DNA of 64,000 nucleotides from LSCE01 sp050485425 (GTDB lineage: Bacteria; Pseudomonadota; Gammaproteobacteria; Nitrococcales; Aquisalimonadaceae): contig JBJHBJ010000009.1 in assembly GCA_050485425.1 (NCBI GenBank), positions 34,875 through 98,874 of the forward strand, given 5' to 3'. Positions 41,825-50,660 of the stretch are shown here, piece by piece. The notes beneath the pieces are model-generated. The model worked only from the letters and a program-made list of their open reading frames with translations. It ran no database searches and had not been told where the DNA came from. The stretch's first letter is position 1; every line of letters begins with the position of its first letter. Position numbers and translations under genes: made by a program.

Positions 41825-42451
41825 TTATCGGGCGCTCGCCGGCATGGCGGCGTTGTCCAGCTTATCGGCCCGCCGCCAGCCATCCCGGTCGCTGACGCGC
41901 TGCCAGTAATCCAGGAAGGCCGGGCGCTTGTCGATGCTGCCGAACTGGATGCCCCAGCCGATATGCGCGCCCACGTAGACGTCAGCGGCAGTGAACCGCT
42001 CGCCGGCGATGTAGGGCGTGCCGCCCAGCGCCCGCTCCAGCGCGTCCAGCACGCGCCCCAGGGTGCCGAAACCGAACTGGCCCTGCTGCTCCGGGGTGGG
42101 GTCTTCGCGGAGGATCTGCTGGACAGTGACCGCGGTTTCCAGCGGCCCGGCGGCGAAGAACAGCCAGCGATAATAGGCACCGCGCCGCGCCGGTGGGGGC
42201 GCCAGGTCGGCGTCCGGGAAGGCATCCGCCAGATAGGCGCAGATGGCGGCGCATTCCGTCACCACCGTGTCGCCGTGGACCAGTGTCGGCACCTTGCCCA
42301 TGGGGTTCAGTGCCAGGTACTCGGCCGTCTTCATGGGCGGGCCGAAATCCAGCAGCCGGGTCTCGTAAGGTGCTCCCACTTCCTCCAGCATCCAGCGAGC
42401 GATGCGGCTGCGGGACATGGGGTTCGTGTAGAGAACGAGTTCCGTGCTCAT
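41825..42451 (-). CDS. Glutathione S-transferase-like protein
   Basis: A 208-residue protein with the thioredoxin-like N-terminal domain (LVLYTNPMSRSRIARWMLEE) and an all-helical C-terminal domain (YRWLFFAAGPLETAVTVQQI, then TAADVYVGAHIGWGIQFG). The active-site Ser/Cys region is NPMSRS. Substrate unknown. It shares a strand with the WYL regulator, 17 nt downstream of that gene, and convergent with the EamA gene. Confidence 0.88.
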   Translation of the reverse strand: MSTELVLYTNPMSRSRIARWMLEEVGAPYETRLLDFGPPMKTAEYLALNPMGKVPTLVHGDTVVTECAAICAYLADAFPDADLAPPPARRGAYYRWLFFAAGPLETAVTVQQILREDPTPEQQGQFGFGTLGRVLDALERALGGTPYIAGERFTAADVYVGAHIGWGIQFGSIDKRPAFLDYWQRVSDRDGWRRADKLDNAAMPASAR

Positions 42452-42468
42452 CGGCGTTGCTCCTGTGG

Positions 42469-43170
42469 TCAGACGTTGAACTCCGGCTGGAGAAAGTCCG
42501 CCGGAACGTACTTGGCGAGCAGGTCCTCCAGGCGTTTTCCGTCCTCATGCTCGAAGCCGTCCGCCGAGCGCTGCAGATGCTGCAGGCGGTCGACACGGAA
42601 GGTACGGAAATCATTGCGCAGTTCGCACCAGGCGGACAGCGTCCAGACCTGGCCCCAGAAGAACAGACCCAGCGGACGGACCTGGCGTCGGGTTTCCCGT
42701 TTGTCTTCGGTGCAGTACCAGAGTGTCAGCTTGTGCCGGTGACGGATGGCTTCACGGATGTCGAACAGCCAGTGCACCGGGTAGCTGTGGATGCTGGGGG
42801 CGAACATGCGGTTGCTGTTCAGCTCGTTGCGCAGGTCCGCCGGCAGGATGCCGTGGACCTTGGCCAGTACCGAGTCGGCGGCACGCTGCAGCTCCGGGTC
42901 GGCATAGGATTTGACCATCCGCAGGCCCACCACCAGCGCCTCGATCTCGCTGCGGTCGAACATCAACGGCGGCAGGTGCATGGGCTGGCGCAGCATGTAG
43001 CCCACGCCTGGCTCCCCCTCCACCGGTACGCCGGACAGCGACAGATCCTGGATGTCGCGGTAGATGGTGCGCACCGATACCTGCAGTTGCTCCGCCAGCC
43101 AGGCGGCCCTGGTCAGGCGGCGGCTGCGCAGGTACTGCACGATCTGGAACAAGCGGTCGGCGCGTCGCAT
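42469..43170 (-). CDS. WYL-domain transcriptional regulator
   Basis: A 233-residue regulator with an N-terminal helix-turn-helix (LAEQLQVSVRTIYRDIQDL) of the HTH_11 type and a WYL ligand-sensing domain with LTLWYCTEDKRETRRQVRPL and FFWGQVWTLSAWCELRNDFR as the usual motifs. WYL proteins sense nucleotides or nucleic acids in many cases. The ATG at 43168-43170 gives the conserved MRRADRLFQIVQYL opening. It probably controls the GST gene, which follows 17 nt downstream on the same strand. Confidence 0.88.
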   Translation of the reverse strand: MRRADRLFQIVQYLRSRRLTRAAWLAEQLQVSVRTIYRDIQDLSLSGVPVEGEPGVGYMLRQPMHLPPLMFDRSEIEALVVGLRMVKSYADPELQRAADSVLAKVHGILPADLRNELNSNRMFAPSIHSYPVHWLFDIREAIRHRHKLTLWYCTEDKRETRRQVRPLGLFFWGQVWTLSAWCELRNDFRTFRVDRLQHLQRSADGFEHEDGKRLEDLLAKYVPADFLQPEFNV

Positions 43171-43310
43171 GGTCGTGGTCTCGTCCCTGGTGCACGGCGG
43201 CCGGGAAGCCCGCCGTGCCATCTGTCCCGGAAGGATTATGGTTGTTTTGCCTCACCTTCGCAGCAGCGTGCGGCATCGCTGCTGACAGCATGGTGTCAGT
43301 AGCCTGGAAT

Positions 43311-43685
43311 CTACTGCGCCGCCACGTGACTGGTGGTGACGTCGGCGATCAGTCGACCGTCCTTGCCGGTCACCGTGGTCCTGACGACGCTGACCGTGCG
43401 ACCGCGCTTGACGTAGCAGGCACGGGCCTGGAAGGTGCCCTCGCTCTGGTTGCCGGCCAGGTTGGCGCTCAGGTTGATGGCCAGTGGAAAGCCTTTCATG
43501 CCGATACCTGGCTCCCGCCCTGCCAGGACCAGGCGCGTGGCAGTCACGTCGGCGAACCAGAGCGTGGCACCGGCGTGGACGGTACCGAACGGATTCAGGA
43601 TACCGGGTTGAATGGGCATTTCGGCAATGACTTCGTCATCGGCCTGGGACACCACGCTGAATTCGATCTGACCGGAGTAATGCAT
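43311..43685 (-). CDS. PaaI-type hotdog thioesterase
   Basis: A 124-residue hotdog-fold protein with GTVHAGATLWFADVTATRLV, the conserved 'G.vHGG....laD' active site (Ala in place of the second Gly), and AINLSANLAGNQ. Such enzymes hydrolyse acyl-CoA thioesters, particularly phenylacetyl-CoA-type compounds. It is the last gene of the operon running from livG and lies 37 nt after the acyl-CoA synthetase gene. With the synthetase, it could tune CoA-ester levels. Confidence 0.85.
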   Translation of the reverse strand: MHYSGQIEFSVVSQADDEVIAEMPIQPGILNPFGTVHAGATLWFADVTATRLVLAGREPGIGMKGFPLAINLSANLAGNQSEGTFQARACYVKRGRTVSVVRTTVTGKDGRLIADVTTSHVAAQ

Positions 43686-43722
43686 GCGTTCTCCCTCGCC
43701 GGATGGGCCTGGCCGGCGACCC

Positions 43723-45543
43723 TCAGGCCGCGCCGGCTTCGCTGTACAGCGATTCGATCAGCTCGCCGTACTTCTGGTAGATGTTGGCGCGACGGATCTT
43801 CATGGTGGCGGTCACCTCGTCGTCGTCGTGGTCCAGCTCCTTGGTGAGCAGGGCCAGCCGCTTGATCTGCGCCACGCGTGGCATGCCCCGGTTGGCTACC
43901 GCCACTTCGTCCTCCACCAGGTCGCGCACCGCCGTGTTTTCCGCCAGACTGCGGAAGGTGGTGTAGGCGATGCCGTGCTCCTCGGCCCATTTGGCCACGG
44001 TGTCGAAGTCGATCTGGATCAGCGCGGCCACGTATTTGCGGCGCTCGCCCACGACGACGCATTCCTTGATGTACGGGCTCGCCTTCACCGTGTTCTCGAT
44101 TTCCGAGGGCGACAGATTCTTGCCGCCGGCGGTGATCATGATGTCCTTCTTGCGGTCCACCACCTTCAGCTGACCATCCCGCAGTTCCACCACGTCGCCG
44201 GTATGCAGCCAGCCGTCGACGATGGTCCCGCGGGTGGCTTCCGCGTTCTTGTAGTAGCCTTCGAAGACCATGCCGCCGCGGATCAGCAACTCGCCGTCTT
44301 CGGCCACTCTCACCTCGGTGCCGACGGTGGGCTCGCCCACCGTGCCCGGGGTGAAACGCTCCGGCCGGTGGCCGGTGACCATGCCGGTGGTCTCGGTCTG
44401 GCCGTAGACCTCGAGCAGCGGAATGCCGATGGTGCGAAAGAAGCGGATGATGTCCGGCGCGATGGGCGCCGCACCGGTGATGGAGACCCGGCAGTTGCGC
44501 AGACCGATGAAGTTCTGCAGCGCGCGGAAAACCAACAGGTAGCAGGCCGTATAAGTGAGCCGCTGCGCCGGGCTCAGTGCCGAGCGGTGCTGATTGCAGA
44601 ACGGCTCGCACAGCCGCAGCGCCGTGTGGTAGGCCCAGCGCCGGAGTGCCCCGCTTTCCAGCATCTTGATGTGGATCGCGGAGTGCATTTTCTCCCAGAT
44701 ACGCGGCACGCCCAGAAAGACGGTGGGAGCCACCTCGCGCAGATCCTCCTGCACGGTGCGCAGTGATTCCCCGAAGTTCACCAGCATGCCCAGGTACATG
44801 GGGGCGAAGTTGGTGGTGGCCTGCTCGGCAACGTGGCACAACGGCAGGTAGGACAGCACGCTGTCGCGCTCGGTGAGCTCCAGCCGGCCGATGATACCGG
44901 GGGCCGCCTCGTGGATGTTACGGTAGCTGATCATCGCCCCCTTGGGCTTGCCGGTGGAGCCGGAGGTGTAGATCATCAGCCCCAGTTCCGTCAGCGGCTG
45001 GGCATCCAGTAGCTCGTCCACCAGCCCGGGCTCTTTCCGGTCCAGTTCCGCACCCAGTGCCTCAACATCCTCGAAGGACAGCAGATCGGGTTCGTCGTAG
45101 TGCCGCAGCCCCTTCATGTCCACCACCACGATCTTGCGCAGCCGGGGCAGCTCCGAGCGGGCTTCCAGCACCTTGTCGGTCTGTTCCTGGTCCTCACAGA
45201 CGACGATTTCCACGTCGGCGTGACCGAGCACATAGGCCACTTCCGGCGAGGGGCTGGTCGGGTAGACGCCCACGGTGACGCCACGTACGACACCGGTGCC
45301 CATCTGCGCGATCACCCATTCAATGCGGTTCTCCGAGATCACGCCGACGTGACCGCCGGGCTCCAGCCCCAGTGCGCGCAGGCCCAGGCCGATATGGCGC
45401 GCGCGGCGGTAGTAGTCATTCCAGCTCAAGGGGTGCCAGATGCCGTAGTCCTTCTGTCGCAGCGCCACCGCGTCGCCACGCGTCTGCGCGTTCCGCCGCA
45501 GCATCTGGGGCAGGGTGAGGGCGGGAAGCTCTGCGCTCGTCAT
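43723..45543 (-). CDS. AMP-binding long-chain-type acyl-CoA synthetase
   Basis: A 606-residue acyl-CoA synthetase. The ATP/AMP motif LMIYTSGSTGKPKGAMISYR is intact, then EVYGQTETTG and DGWLHTGDVVELRDG (A8/A9 region), and VDRKKDIMITAGGKNLSPS (linker region). It activates a carboxylic acid to its CoA thioester. It follows five Liv-type ABC transporter genes on the same strand, an arrangement known from pathways that take up and activate aromatic or fatty acids. Confidence 0.92.
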   Translation of the reverse strand: MTSAELPALTLPQMLRRNAQTRGDAVALRQKDYGIWHPLSWNDYYRRARHIGLGLRALGLEPGGHVGVISENRIEWVIAQMGTGVVRGVTVGVYPTSPSPEVAYVLGHADVEIVVCEDQEQTDKVLEARSELPRLRKIVVVDMKGLRHYDEPDLLSFEDVEALGAELDRKEPGLVDELLDAQPLTELGLMIYTSGSTGKPKGAMISYRNIHEAAPGIIGRLELTERDSVLSYLPLCHVAEQATTNFAPMYLGMLVNFGESLRTVQEDLREVAPTVFLGVPRIWEKMHSAIHIKMLESGALRRWAYHTALRLCEPFCNQHRSALSPAQRLTYTACYLLVFRALQNFIGLRNCRVSITGAAPIAPDIIRFFRTIGIPLLEVYGQTETTGMVTGHRPERFTPGTVGEPTVGTEVRVAEDGELLIRGGMVFEGYYKNAEATRGTIVDGWLHTGDVVELRDGQLKVVDRKKDIMITAGGKNLSPSEIENTVKASPYIKECVVVGERRKYVAALIQIDFDTVAKWAEEHGIAYTTFRSLAENTAVRDLVEDEVAVANRGMPRVAQIKRLALLTKELDHDDDEVTATMKIRRANIYQKYGELIESLYSEAGAA

Positions 45544-45553
45544 GGTTCCTCCG

Positions 45554-46363
45554 TCAGGACAGCCAGCGCTTGCGGCGCTTGTAGTGCTTCACGTCGCGGT
45601 AACTCCGGGCCTCGCCGCCGCCGCCGGTGCCAAGGTAGAACTCCCGCACGTCGTCGTCGGCCATCAGCTTCTCCGGCGTGCCGTCGATCATCACCCGGCC
45701 GGACTCCATGATGTAACCGTAGTCGGCCAGCGCCAGGGCGACGTTGGCGTTCTGCTCCACCAGCAGCATGGCCACCTGCTGCTCGCGGTTGATGCGGGCG
45801 ATGATGGTGAAGATATCCTCCACCAGCACCGGCGACAGTCCCAGCGACGGTTCGTCCAGCAGCATCAGCGTCGGCCGGCCCAGGAGTGCGCGGCCGATGG
45901 CCAGCATCTGCTGTTCGCCGCCGGAGAGATAGCCGGCCTGGGCGCGGCGCCGCTCGTGCAGGCGGGGGAAATACTCGTAGACCAGATCGAACGTGAGGCC
46001 GCCGCCGTTCCGCCGGCCGCTGATGGCGTAACTGGCGGCGGTGAGGTTCTCCTCGACGGTCAGGTCCTCGAACACGCGACGGCCTTCCATGACGTGGCAC
46101 AGGCCGTTACGCACCAGCCCGTGCGGACTCTGGCGGGTGGTGTCCTGGCCGTTGAAGCTGATGCGCCCCGCGGACAGTTCGCCGTTTTCCAGCCCCAGCA
46201 GGTTGGACGTGGCCTTCAGTGTGGTGGACTTGCCGGCGCCGTTGGAGCCCAGCAGCGCGACGATGCCACCCCGGGGGACCGTCAGCGACAGCCCCCGGAG
46301 CACCTGCACCGTGTGGTTGTAGACCACCTCGATATTGCTGATTTCCAGTACGTTGTCAGTCAC
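45554..46363 (-). CDS. Branched-chain-amino-acid-type ABC transporter ATPase (LivF-like)
   Basis: A 269-residue ATPase of the LivF type. Walker A is LLGSNGAGKST, the signature YLSGGEQQML, Walker B LMLLDEPSLGL and switch MLLVEQNANVAL. The C-terminal extension (KHYKRRKRWL) is basic. It pairs with the LivG-like ATPase and with LivH and LivM permeases. Its start is 10 nt upstream of the synthetase gene's position in the transcript order, so the two are likely coupled. Confidence 0.9.
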   Translation of the reverse strand: MTDNVLEISNIEVVYNHTVQVLRGLSLTVPRGGIVALLGSNGAGKSTTLKATSNLLGLENGELSAGRISFNGQDTTRQSPHGLVRNGLCHVMEGRRVFEDLTVEENLTAASYAISGRRNGGGLTFDLVYEYFPRLHERRRAQAGYLSGGEQQMLAIGRALLGRPTLMLLDEPSLGLSPVLVEDIFTIIARINREQQVAMLLVEQNANVALALADYGYIMESGRVMIDGTPEKLMADDDVREFYLGTGGGGEARSYRDVKHYKRRKRWLS

Positions 46364-46372
46364 GTCCGGTGC

Positions 46373-47554
46373 TCATTCCAGCTCGATCCAGTCGGAGACC
46401 GGTACCATCTGGCCCTTGGACACGTCGGCACGGTAGATCCGTCCCAGCGGGATGGAGTTGCCGCGGAAGTTGACCGGCTGTCCGAAGATCCCGCCGGTAT
46501 CGATGTCCCTCAGGGAATCCAGTGTCTCACGGAGGTTCCTGCCGGTGAGCGGCTTGCCCGCACGCAGCGTCTCGCGGGCGATCTCGGTGATCAGCACGCC
46601 GGTCAGCCAGCCCTGGGTGTAGGTGGTGGTCTGGTAGTCGCCGTGCAGTTCGCGGATGGCATCCATGATCGGGGCGGGCCCGGTTTCGTCGTAGTAGTAG
46701 CGGTAAGGCATGACGCCCATGAAGCCGTCCGCCGCCTCACCCATTTCGTTGATGATGCCCTGGTCCATGGTGTAGTAGGTGCCCATGAAGCGAGTGTTCA
46801 TGCCCATCTGCCGGGCGCGCTGGATGAAGTCCGGAATGGGTGCCAGCACGTAGCCGTGGAAGATGGCGTAGTCGGGGCGGGCCCGACGCAGCTCCAGTGC
46901 CGCGGAGGAGATGTCGGCGGCCCCGGGCGGGGTGACCACGGTTGCGGCGACGGTCAGGCCCAGTTCCTCGGCCTTGCTGCGGCCGCGGGCGATCGGATCG
47001 CGGCCGAACTCGGTGTCGGAATGGATGAAGGCCACGCGGGCGCCGGGGCTCTCGTCGGCGATGTAGCTGAGCAGGATGCCCACCTGTTCGCTGTAGTCCG
47101 GGCCCAGCAGGAACTGCAGCGGGTAGCGTTCCGGATCGTTCAGCTCGGAGGCGAAGGAAGCCCCGGTCATCAGGATGTCGCGCCGGTCCAGCTCGCGGTT
47201 GATGGTCTGCTGGAAGGCGGTGGAATCGCCGAAGTAGAAGGTCACGTTCTCGCGACTGGTAATGCGCCGGAACACCGCCACCGACTGGTCCTGCTGGTAG
47301 CCGGTATCCTCACCCACGTAGCGCAGCGTCCGACCCTCGATGCCGCCCTGGTTGTTGATCCATTCGACGTAGTCGCGCAGACCGCGGTCGAACTGCAGAC
47401 CGGCGAACGCGAATGGTCCCGTCATCGGAATGGAGCCGCCGAGAACGATCTCGTTGTTGTCCGCCCAGGCAGTCGAGAACGTACTGCCCAGCGCCAGCGT
47501 GACCGCGGCCACCGGTGCCATGAGTTGACGAGCAAGCTTGCTGACTGACATCAC
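46373..47554 (-). CDS. Periplasmic substrate-binding protein of a Liv-type ABC transporter
   Basis: A 393-residue protein with a signal peptide (MMSVSKLARQLMAPVAAVTL, cleaved before ADNNEIVLGG). The mature protein follows the LivK/AmiC fold: EIVLGGSIPMTGPFAFAGLQ, then DYVEWINNQGGIEGRTLRYV and LGPDYSEQVGILLSYIADES. The pocket is not readable by eye. Its context with an acyl-CoA synthetase suggests an organic acid rather than an amino acid. Start ATG 47552-47554; a second ATG follows directly. Confidence 0.9.
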   Translation of the reverse strand: MMSVSKLARQLMAPVAAVTLALGSTFSTAWADNNEIVLGGSIPMTGPFAFAGLQFDRGLRDYVEWINNQGGIEGRTLRYVGEDTGYQQDQSVAVFRRITSRENVTFYFGDSTAFQQTINRELDRRDILMTGASFASELNDPERYPLQFLLGPDYSEQVGILLSYIADESPGARVAFIHSDTEFGRDPIARGRSKAEELGLTVAATVVTPPGAADISSAALELRRARPDYAIFHGYVLAPIPDFIQRARQMGMNTRFMGTYYTMDQGIINEMGEAADGFMGVMPYRYYYDETGPAPIMDAIRELHGDYQTTTYTQGWLTGVLITEIARETLRAGKPLTGRNLRETLDSLRDIDTGGIFGQPVNFRGNSIPLGRIYRADVSKGQMVPVSDWIELE

Positions 47555-47570
47555 CCTACCCTCCTGCCGA

Positions 47571-48614
47571 TCATGTTCGGAACGGCCACAAGTGGAAGAA
47601 CCGGCGTACGCGACGCCAAATTTCCGCTAGCCCATGAGGCTCGAACAGCAGAAAACCCACGATCAATGCCCCGAATACCGCGGTGCGCAGCGGCGAGAGA
47701 ATCTGCGGCGCGTTGTCGATGTACGGGGACAGAATGTCCACCCCGTAACGCAGGACCTCGGGGGTCAAGGTCATGAAAATAGCGCCCAGGATGCTGCCCA
47801 ATATCGTGCCCATGCCGCCGACGATAATGGCGGCAAGGAAGAAAATGGACATCAAAAGCGGGAAGCTTTCCGGGTTTATTGCGCCGAAAAAGTAAGCGTA
47901 AAGACCGCCGGCAATCCCGGCGTAAAAAGAAGCGATTCCAAAGCTCATCAGCTTGTAGAAAGGAAGATTTATCCCGAGCACGGAAGCCGAGATGTCCCGG
48001 TCCCGAATGGCGATGAATGCCCGGCCGATGCGCGTTCTGAACAGGTTGGCCGCCAGCAGCACCATCACCACCATGATCGGCATCACCAGCCAGTAGAAGG
48101 TGTCGGGGTTGTCCAGCGTGACGCCGAGGATGCTGGGCGGTTCGATGTTGATGCCCCGTGTGCCCCGGGTGACGCTTTCCCAGTTGATGAAGATGAACTG
48201 CAGGATGAACGAGGCGCCGATGGTGGCGATGGCCAGGTACAGCCCCTTGACCCGCAGGCTCGGCAGGCCGGCGATCAGGCCGATGAGGGTGGCCATGCCC
48301 GCGCCTGCAAGCAGGTTGATGAAGAACGGGCTGCCGGTGTTGTTGTCCAGCCAGGCCACCGTGTAGGCACCCACGCCCATGAAGGCCGCCTGTCCCAGGC
48401 TGACTTGGCCGGTATAGCCGGTGAGGATGTTCAATCCGGTGGCGCTGATGATGTTGATGGAAATCAGGCAGACGAGAAACAGCCAGTACAGGTTGGCGAC
48501 GAAGGGGTAGGCGACCAGCGCCGCCAGCAGCAGCCCGAACCAGACCCACTGGGTGCGGGTGCGGAACAGGGCCTCGTCGGCGGTATAGCTTTCCTTGGGC
48601 GAACCGATGCGCAT
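47571..48614 (-). CDS. Liv-type ABC transporter permease (LivM-like)
   Basis: A 347-residue permease with about nine helices and the conserved LNILTGYTGQVSLGQAAFMG block of LivM proteins, the cytoplasmic coupling region FIAIRDRDISASVLGINLPF, then YKLMSFGIASFYAG. It lies 3 nt after the LivH-like gene. Its base composition shifts slightly toward A/T around 47880-47980 compared with its neighbours. Confidence 0.9.
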   Translation of the reverse strand: MRIGSPKESYTADEALFRTRTQWVWFGLLLAALVAYPFVANLYWLFLVCLISINIISATGLNILTGYTGQVSLGQAAFMGVGAYTVAWLDNNTGSPFFINLLAGAGMATLIGLIAGLPSLRVKGLYLAIATIGASFILQFIFINWESVTRGTRGINIEPPSILGVTLDNPDTFYWLVMPIMVVMVLLAANLFRTRIGRAFIAIRDRDISASVLGINLPFYKLMSFGIASFYAGIAGGLYAYFFGAINPESFPLLMSIFFLAAIIVGGMGTILGSILGAIFMTLTPEVLRYGVDILSPYIDNAPQILSPLRTAVFGALIVGFLLFEPHGLAEIWRRVRRFFHLWPFRT

Positions 48615-48617
48615 GCC

Positions 48618-49496
48618 TCAGAGCCTCTCGATTTCCCGCGTGCCGAACAGCCCCCAGGGCCTGACCAGCAGCACCACCATCAGCAGGATGAAGGTCACCA
48701 GGTGCTCGTATTCGCCACCCAGGTAGACGCCGGCCACTGACTCCATCCAGCCGATCAGCAGGCCGGCCAAGAGCGCTCCCAGCACGCTGTCCAGACCGCC
48801 GACGATGACCACCACCAGCACGGTCAGGCCGAAGAAGCCCATGTCGGAGGAGATGCCGCCGATGGAGCCCAGCAGGATGCCGGCGCCGGCCGCAATCACA
48901 CCGGCCAGGCCCCAGGCCAGGCTATAGACGGCCGGCACGTTGATGCCCATGGAATAGGCGGCGCCCTGGTCCGAGGCGGTGGCACGCAGGGCCACGCCGC
49001 CGCGCCAGAAGCGGAACAGCAGCAGGAACACGGCAATCACCACTGCGGCGACGACGAAGCTCCAGAAGGTCTTGGGGGCCAGGAAGGCGTCGCCGATGAA
49101 GATCGGGTCGGTGGGAAAGAAATTCGGCAGGCTGCGCGGGTTGGCGGTCCAGATCAGCTCCACCATGCCGATCAGGATGCTGCCCAGCCCGATGGTGACC
49201 ATGAATACGGAAATGGGGTTCTCCCCCAGCAGCGGCCGGATGACGCCACGCTCCAGTATCATGCCCAGCGCGCCGCCGCCGACCAGCGCCAGGATAATGG
49301 CCAGCCACCATGGCAGTGCCCAGCCCGCGGCGGCACCGAAGAACAGGTAGGCGCCCACCATCAGCATTTCGCCGATGGCCAGGTTGATCACCCGGGTTGC
49401 CTTGTAGATCAGCACGAAGGCGATGGCGGTCAGGGCGTACAGGCCGCCGGTGCCCAGGCCGGCCAGGGTGATCTCGAAGAAGAAAAGCCAGTCCAT
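48618..49496 (-). CDS. Liv-type ABC transporter permease (LivH-like)
   Basis: A 292-residue permease with about eight helices, carrying LAGLGTGGLYALTAIAFVLI and LAIGEMLMVGAYLFF at the N-terminus and GWALPWWLAIILALVGGGAL, and the coupling motif VALRATASDQGAAYSMGINV. These match LivH proteins. Its ATG directly abuts the LivG-like stop, so the two are translationally linked. Confidence 0.9.
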   Translation of the reverse strand: MDWLFFFEITLAGLGTGGLYALTAIAFVLIYKATRVINLAIGEMLMVGAYLFFGAAAGWALPWWLAIILALVGGGALGMILERGVIRPLLGENPISVFMVTIGLGSILIGMVELIWTANPRSLPNFFPTDPIFIGDAFLAPKTFWSFVVAAVVIAVFLLLFRFWRGGVALRATASDQGAAYSMGINVPAVYSLAWGLAGVIAAGAGILLGSIGGISSDMGFFGLTVLVVVIVGGLDSVLGALLAGLLIGWMESVAGVYLGGEYEHLVTFILLMVVLLVRPWGLFGTREIERL

Positions 49497-50309
49497 CTAT
49501 GCTGCCCTCGTCTTGCCGCCCAGGCGCTGGCGCAGGCTTTCGATATCACCCGAACCCAGGTAGGCCTTGATCACTTCCGGGTTGGACTGGACCTCCGCCG
49601 GCTTGCCGGACGCGATCAGCTGGCCGAAGTTCAGCACATACACATGATCGGAAATGTCCATCACCATGCCCATGTCGTGCTCCACCATCAGCACCGTCGT
49701 GTCCCACTGCTCCTTGACGTCGAGGATGAACCGGGCCATGTCTTCCTTTTCCTCGCGGTTCATGCCGGCGACCGGCTCGTCCAGCATCAGCAGTTTGGGC
49801 CGCATGGCCAGCGCCCGGGCCAGCTCCACCCGCTTCTGCAGGCCGTAGGGCAGGTTGGCGACGGGGTGTCGCCGGATGTGGTCGATTTCCAGGAAATCGA
49901 ATACCTCGCGCTCGATCTGCTCGCGGATCTCGGCTTCCTCCCGGCGTGCCCTGCCCATGTACCACAGCGCCGACAACAGCCCCGTGCGCATGCGCACATG
50001 GGCGCCAAGCTTGACGTTGTCGAGCACCGTCATGCCGCGGAACAGCGCGATATTCTGGAAGGTCCGGCCCATGCCCAGCGCGGCGCGCTGCGGCGGCTGC
50101 AGCCGGGTGATGTCCGTGTTCTCGAAAACCACCCGGCCCTCCTGCGGGCGGTAGAAGCCGGAAATGGAGTTGAACAACGATGTCTTGCCGGCCCCGTTGG
50201 GACCGATGACCGCCGTGATGCTCCCTTGTTCGACCTGCATGTCCACGCCGCGCAAGGCGTGCACCCCGCCGAACGACAAGGTCAGTGATTCAACGCCGAG
50301 TATGTTCAT
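49497..50309 (-). CDS. Liv-type ABC transporter ATPase (LivG-like)
   Basis: A 270-residue ATPase. Walker A is VIGPNGAGKTSLFN, the Q-loop region is MGRTFQNIALFRGMTVLDNV, the signature is a LivG-type variant (LPYGLQKRVELARAL), and Walker B is LLMLDEPVAGMN with switch VEHDMGMVMDISD. It is the first gene of the seven-gene operon. ATG 50307-50309 is preferred to a more upstream GTG/ATG because it opens the conserved ILGVESLTLSFGG and follows a GGGGGAA. Confidence 0.92.
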   Translation of the reverse strand: MNILGVESLTLSFGGVHALRGVDMQVEQGSITAVIGPNGAGKTSLFNSISGFYRPQEGRVVFENTDITRLQPPQRAALGMGRTFQNIALFRGMTVLDNVKLGAHVRMRTGLLSALWYMGRARREEAEIREQIEREVFDFLEIDHIRRHPVANLPYGLQKRVELARALAMRPKLLMLDEPVAGMNREEKEDMARFILDVKEQWDTTVLMVEHDMGMVMDISDHVYVLNFGQLIASGKPAEVQSNPEVIKAYLGSGDIESLRQRLGGKTRAA

Positions 50310-50660
50310 CCCTTTTCCCCCTGACGTCGCAGTCGGCACCTGACCGGCCCTGGCCGCTGGCTGGCCCGGCGACTCGCGACCGCGCGGGACGCGGTCATCG
50401 GATGTGCTAGGAAAACAGCCGGGGGAGTTGAGGGAAATCAGGCAGGGTCGTGGGGTCTCGAACGCACTGGGCAGACATCAGCATGGTGGGGCTCTCCTCC
50501 GCGCTGCCGGCCCCGGTGGCCGGCATGTTCAATAATGTTTTTATCTTGATATAGATTTTATTAATTTAATTATTGGTTATGTTACGGCTTGATGGTAGCG
50601 CCTTAGCGGGCCGATGCAAGCGGTTTTTCAAAGGCCAGACCGGGGTTATGGAAGCGCTCC
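50310..50660. other. Spacer upstream of the Liv operon
   Basis: About 350 nt between livG and the DksA-like gene, both on the minus strand. A strongly AT-rich block at 50525-50580 looks like a promoter region for the Liv operon. A possible 25-codon leader ORF (50407-50484) is listed separately. No other gene is visible. Confidence 0.5.
50407..50484 (-). CDS. Possible 25-residue leader peptide upstream of the Liv operon
   Basis: A short frame starts at ATG 50482-50484 with GGAGGAG 9 nt upstream and ends at TAG 50407-50409. The product starts MLMSAQCVRDPTTLPDFPQL. It lies 97 nt before livG on the same strand, between the AT-rich promoter-like block and the operon. The ribosome site is good, but short frames are common in GC-rich DNA and no family is recognised, so this is uncertain. 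Confidence 0.3.
   Translation of the reverse strand: MLMSAQCVRDPTTLPDFPQLPRLFS

Noticed and set aside
45515..47548. Open frame of 677 residues on the plus strand.
   Set aside because: Antisense to the LivF-like and substrate-binding-protein genes, with no recognised motif.
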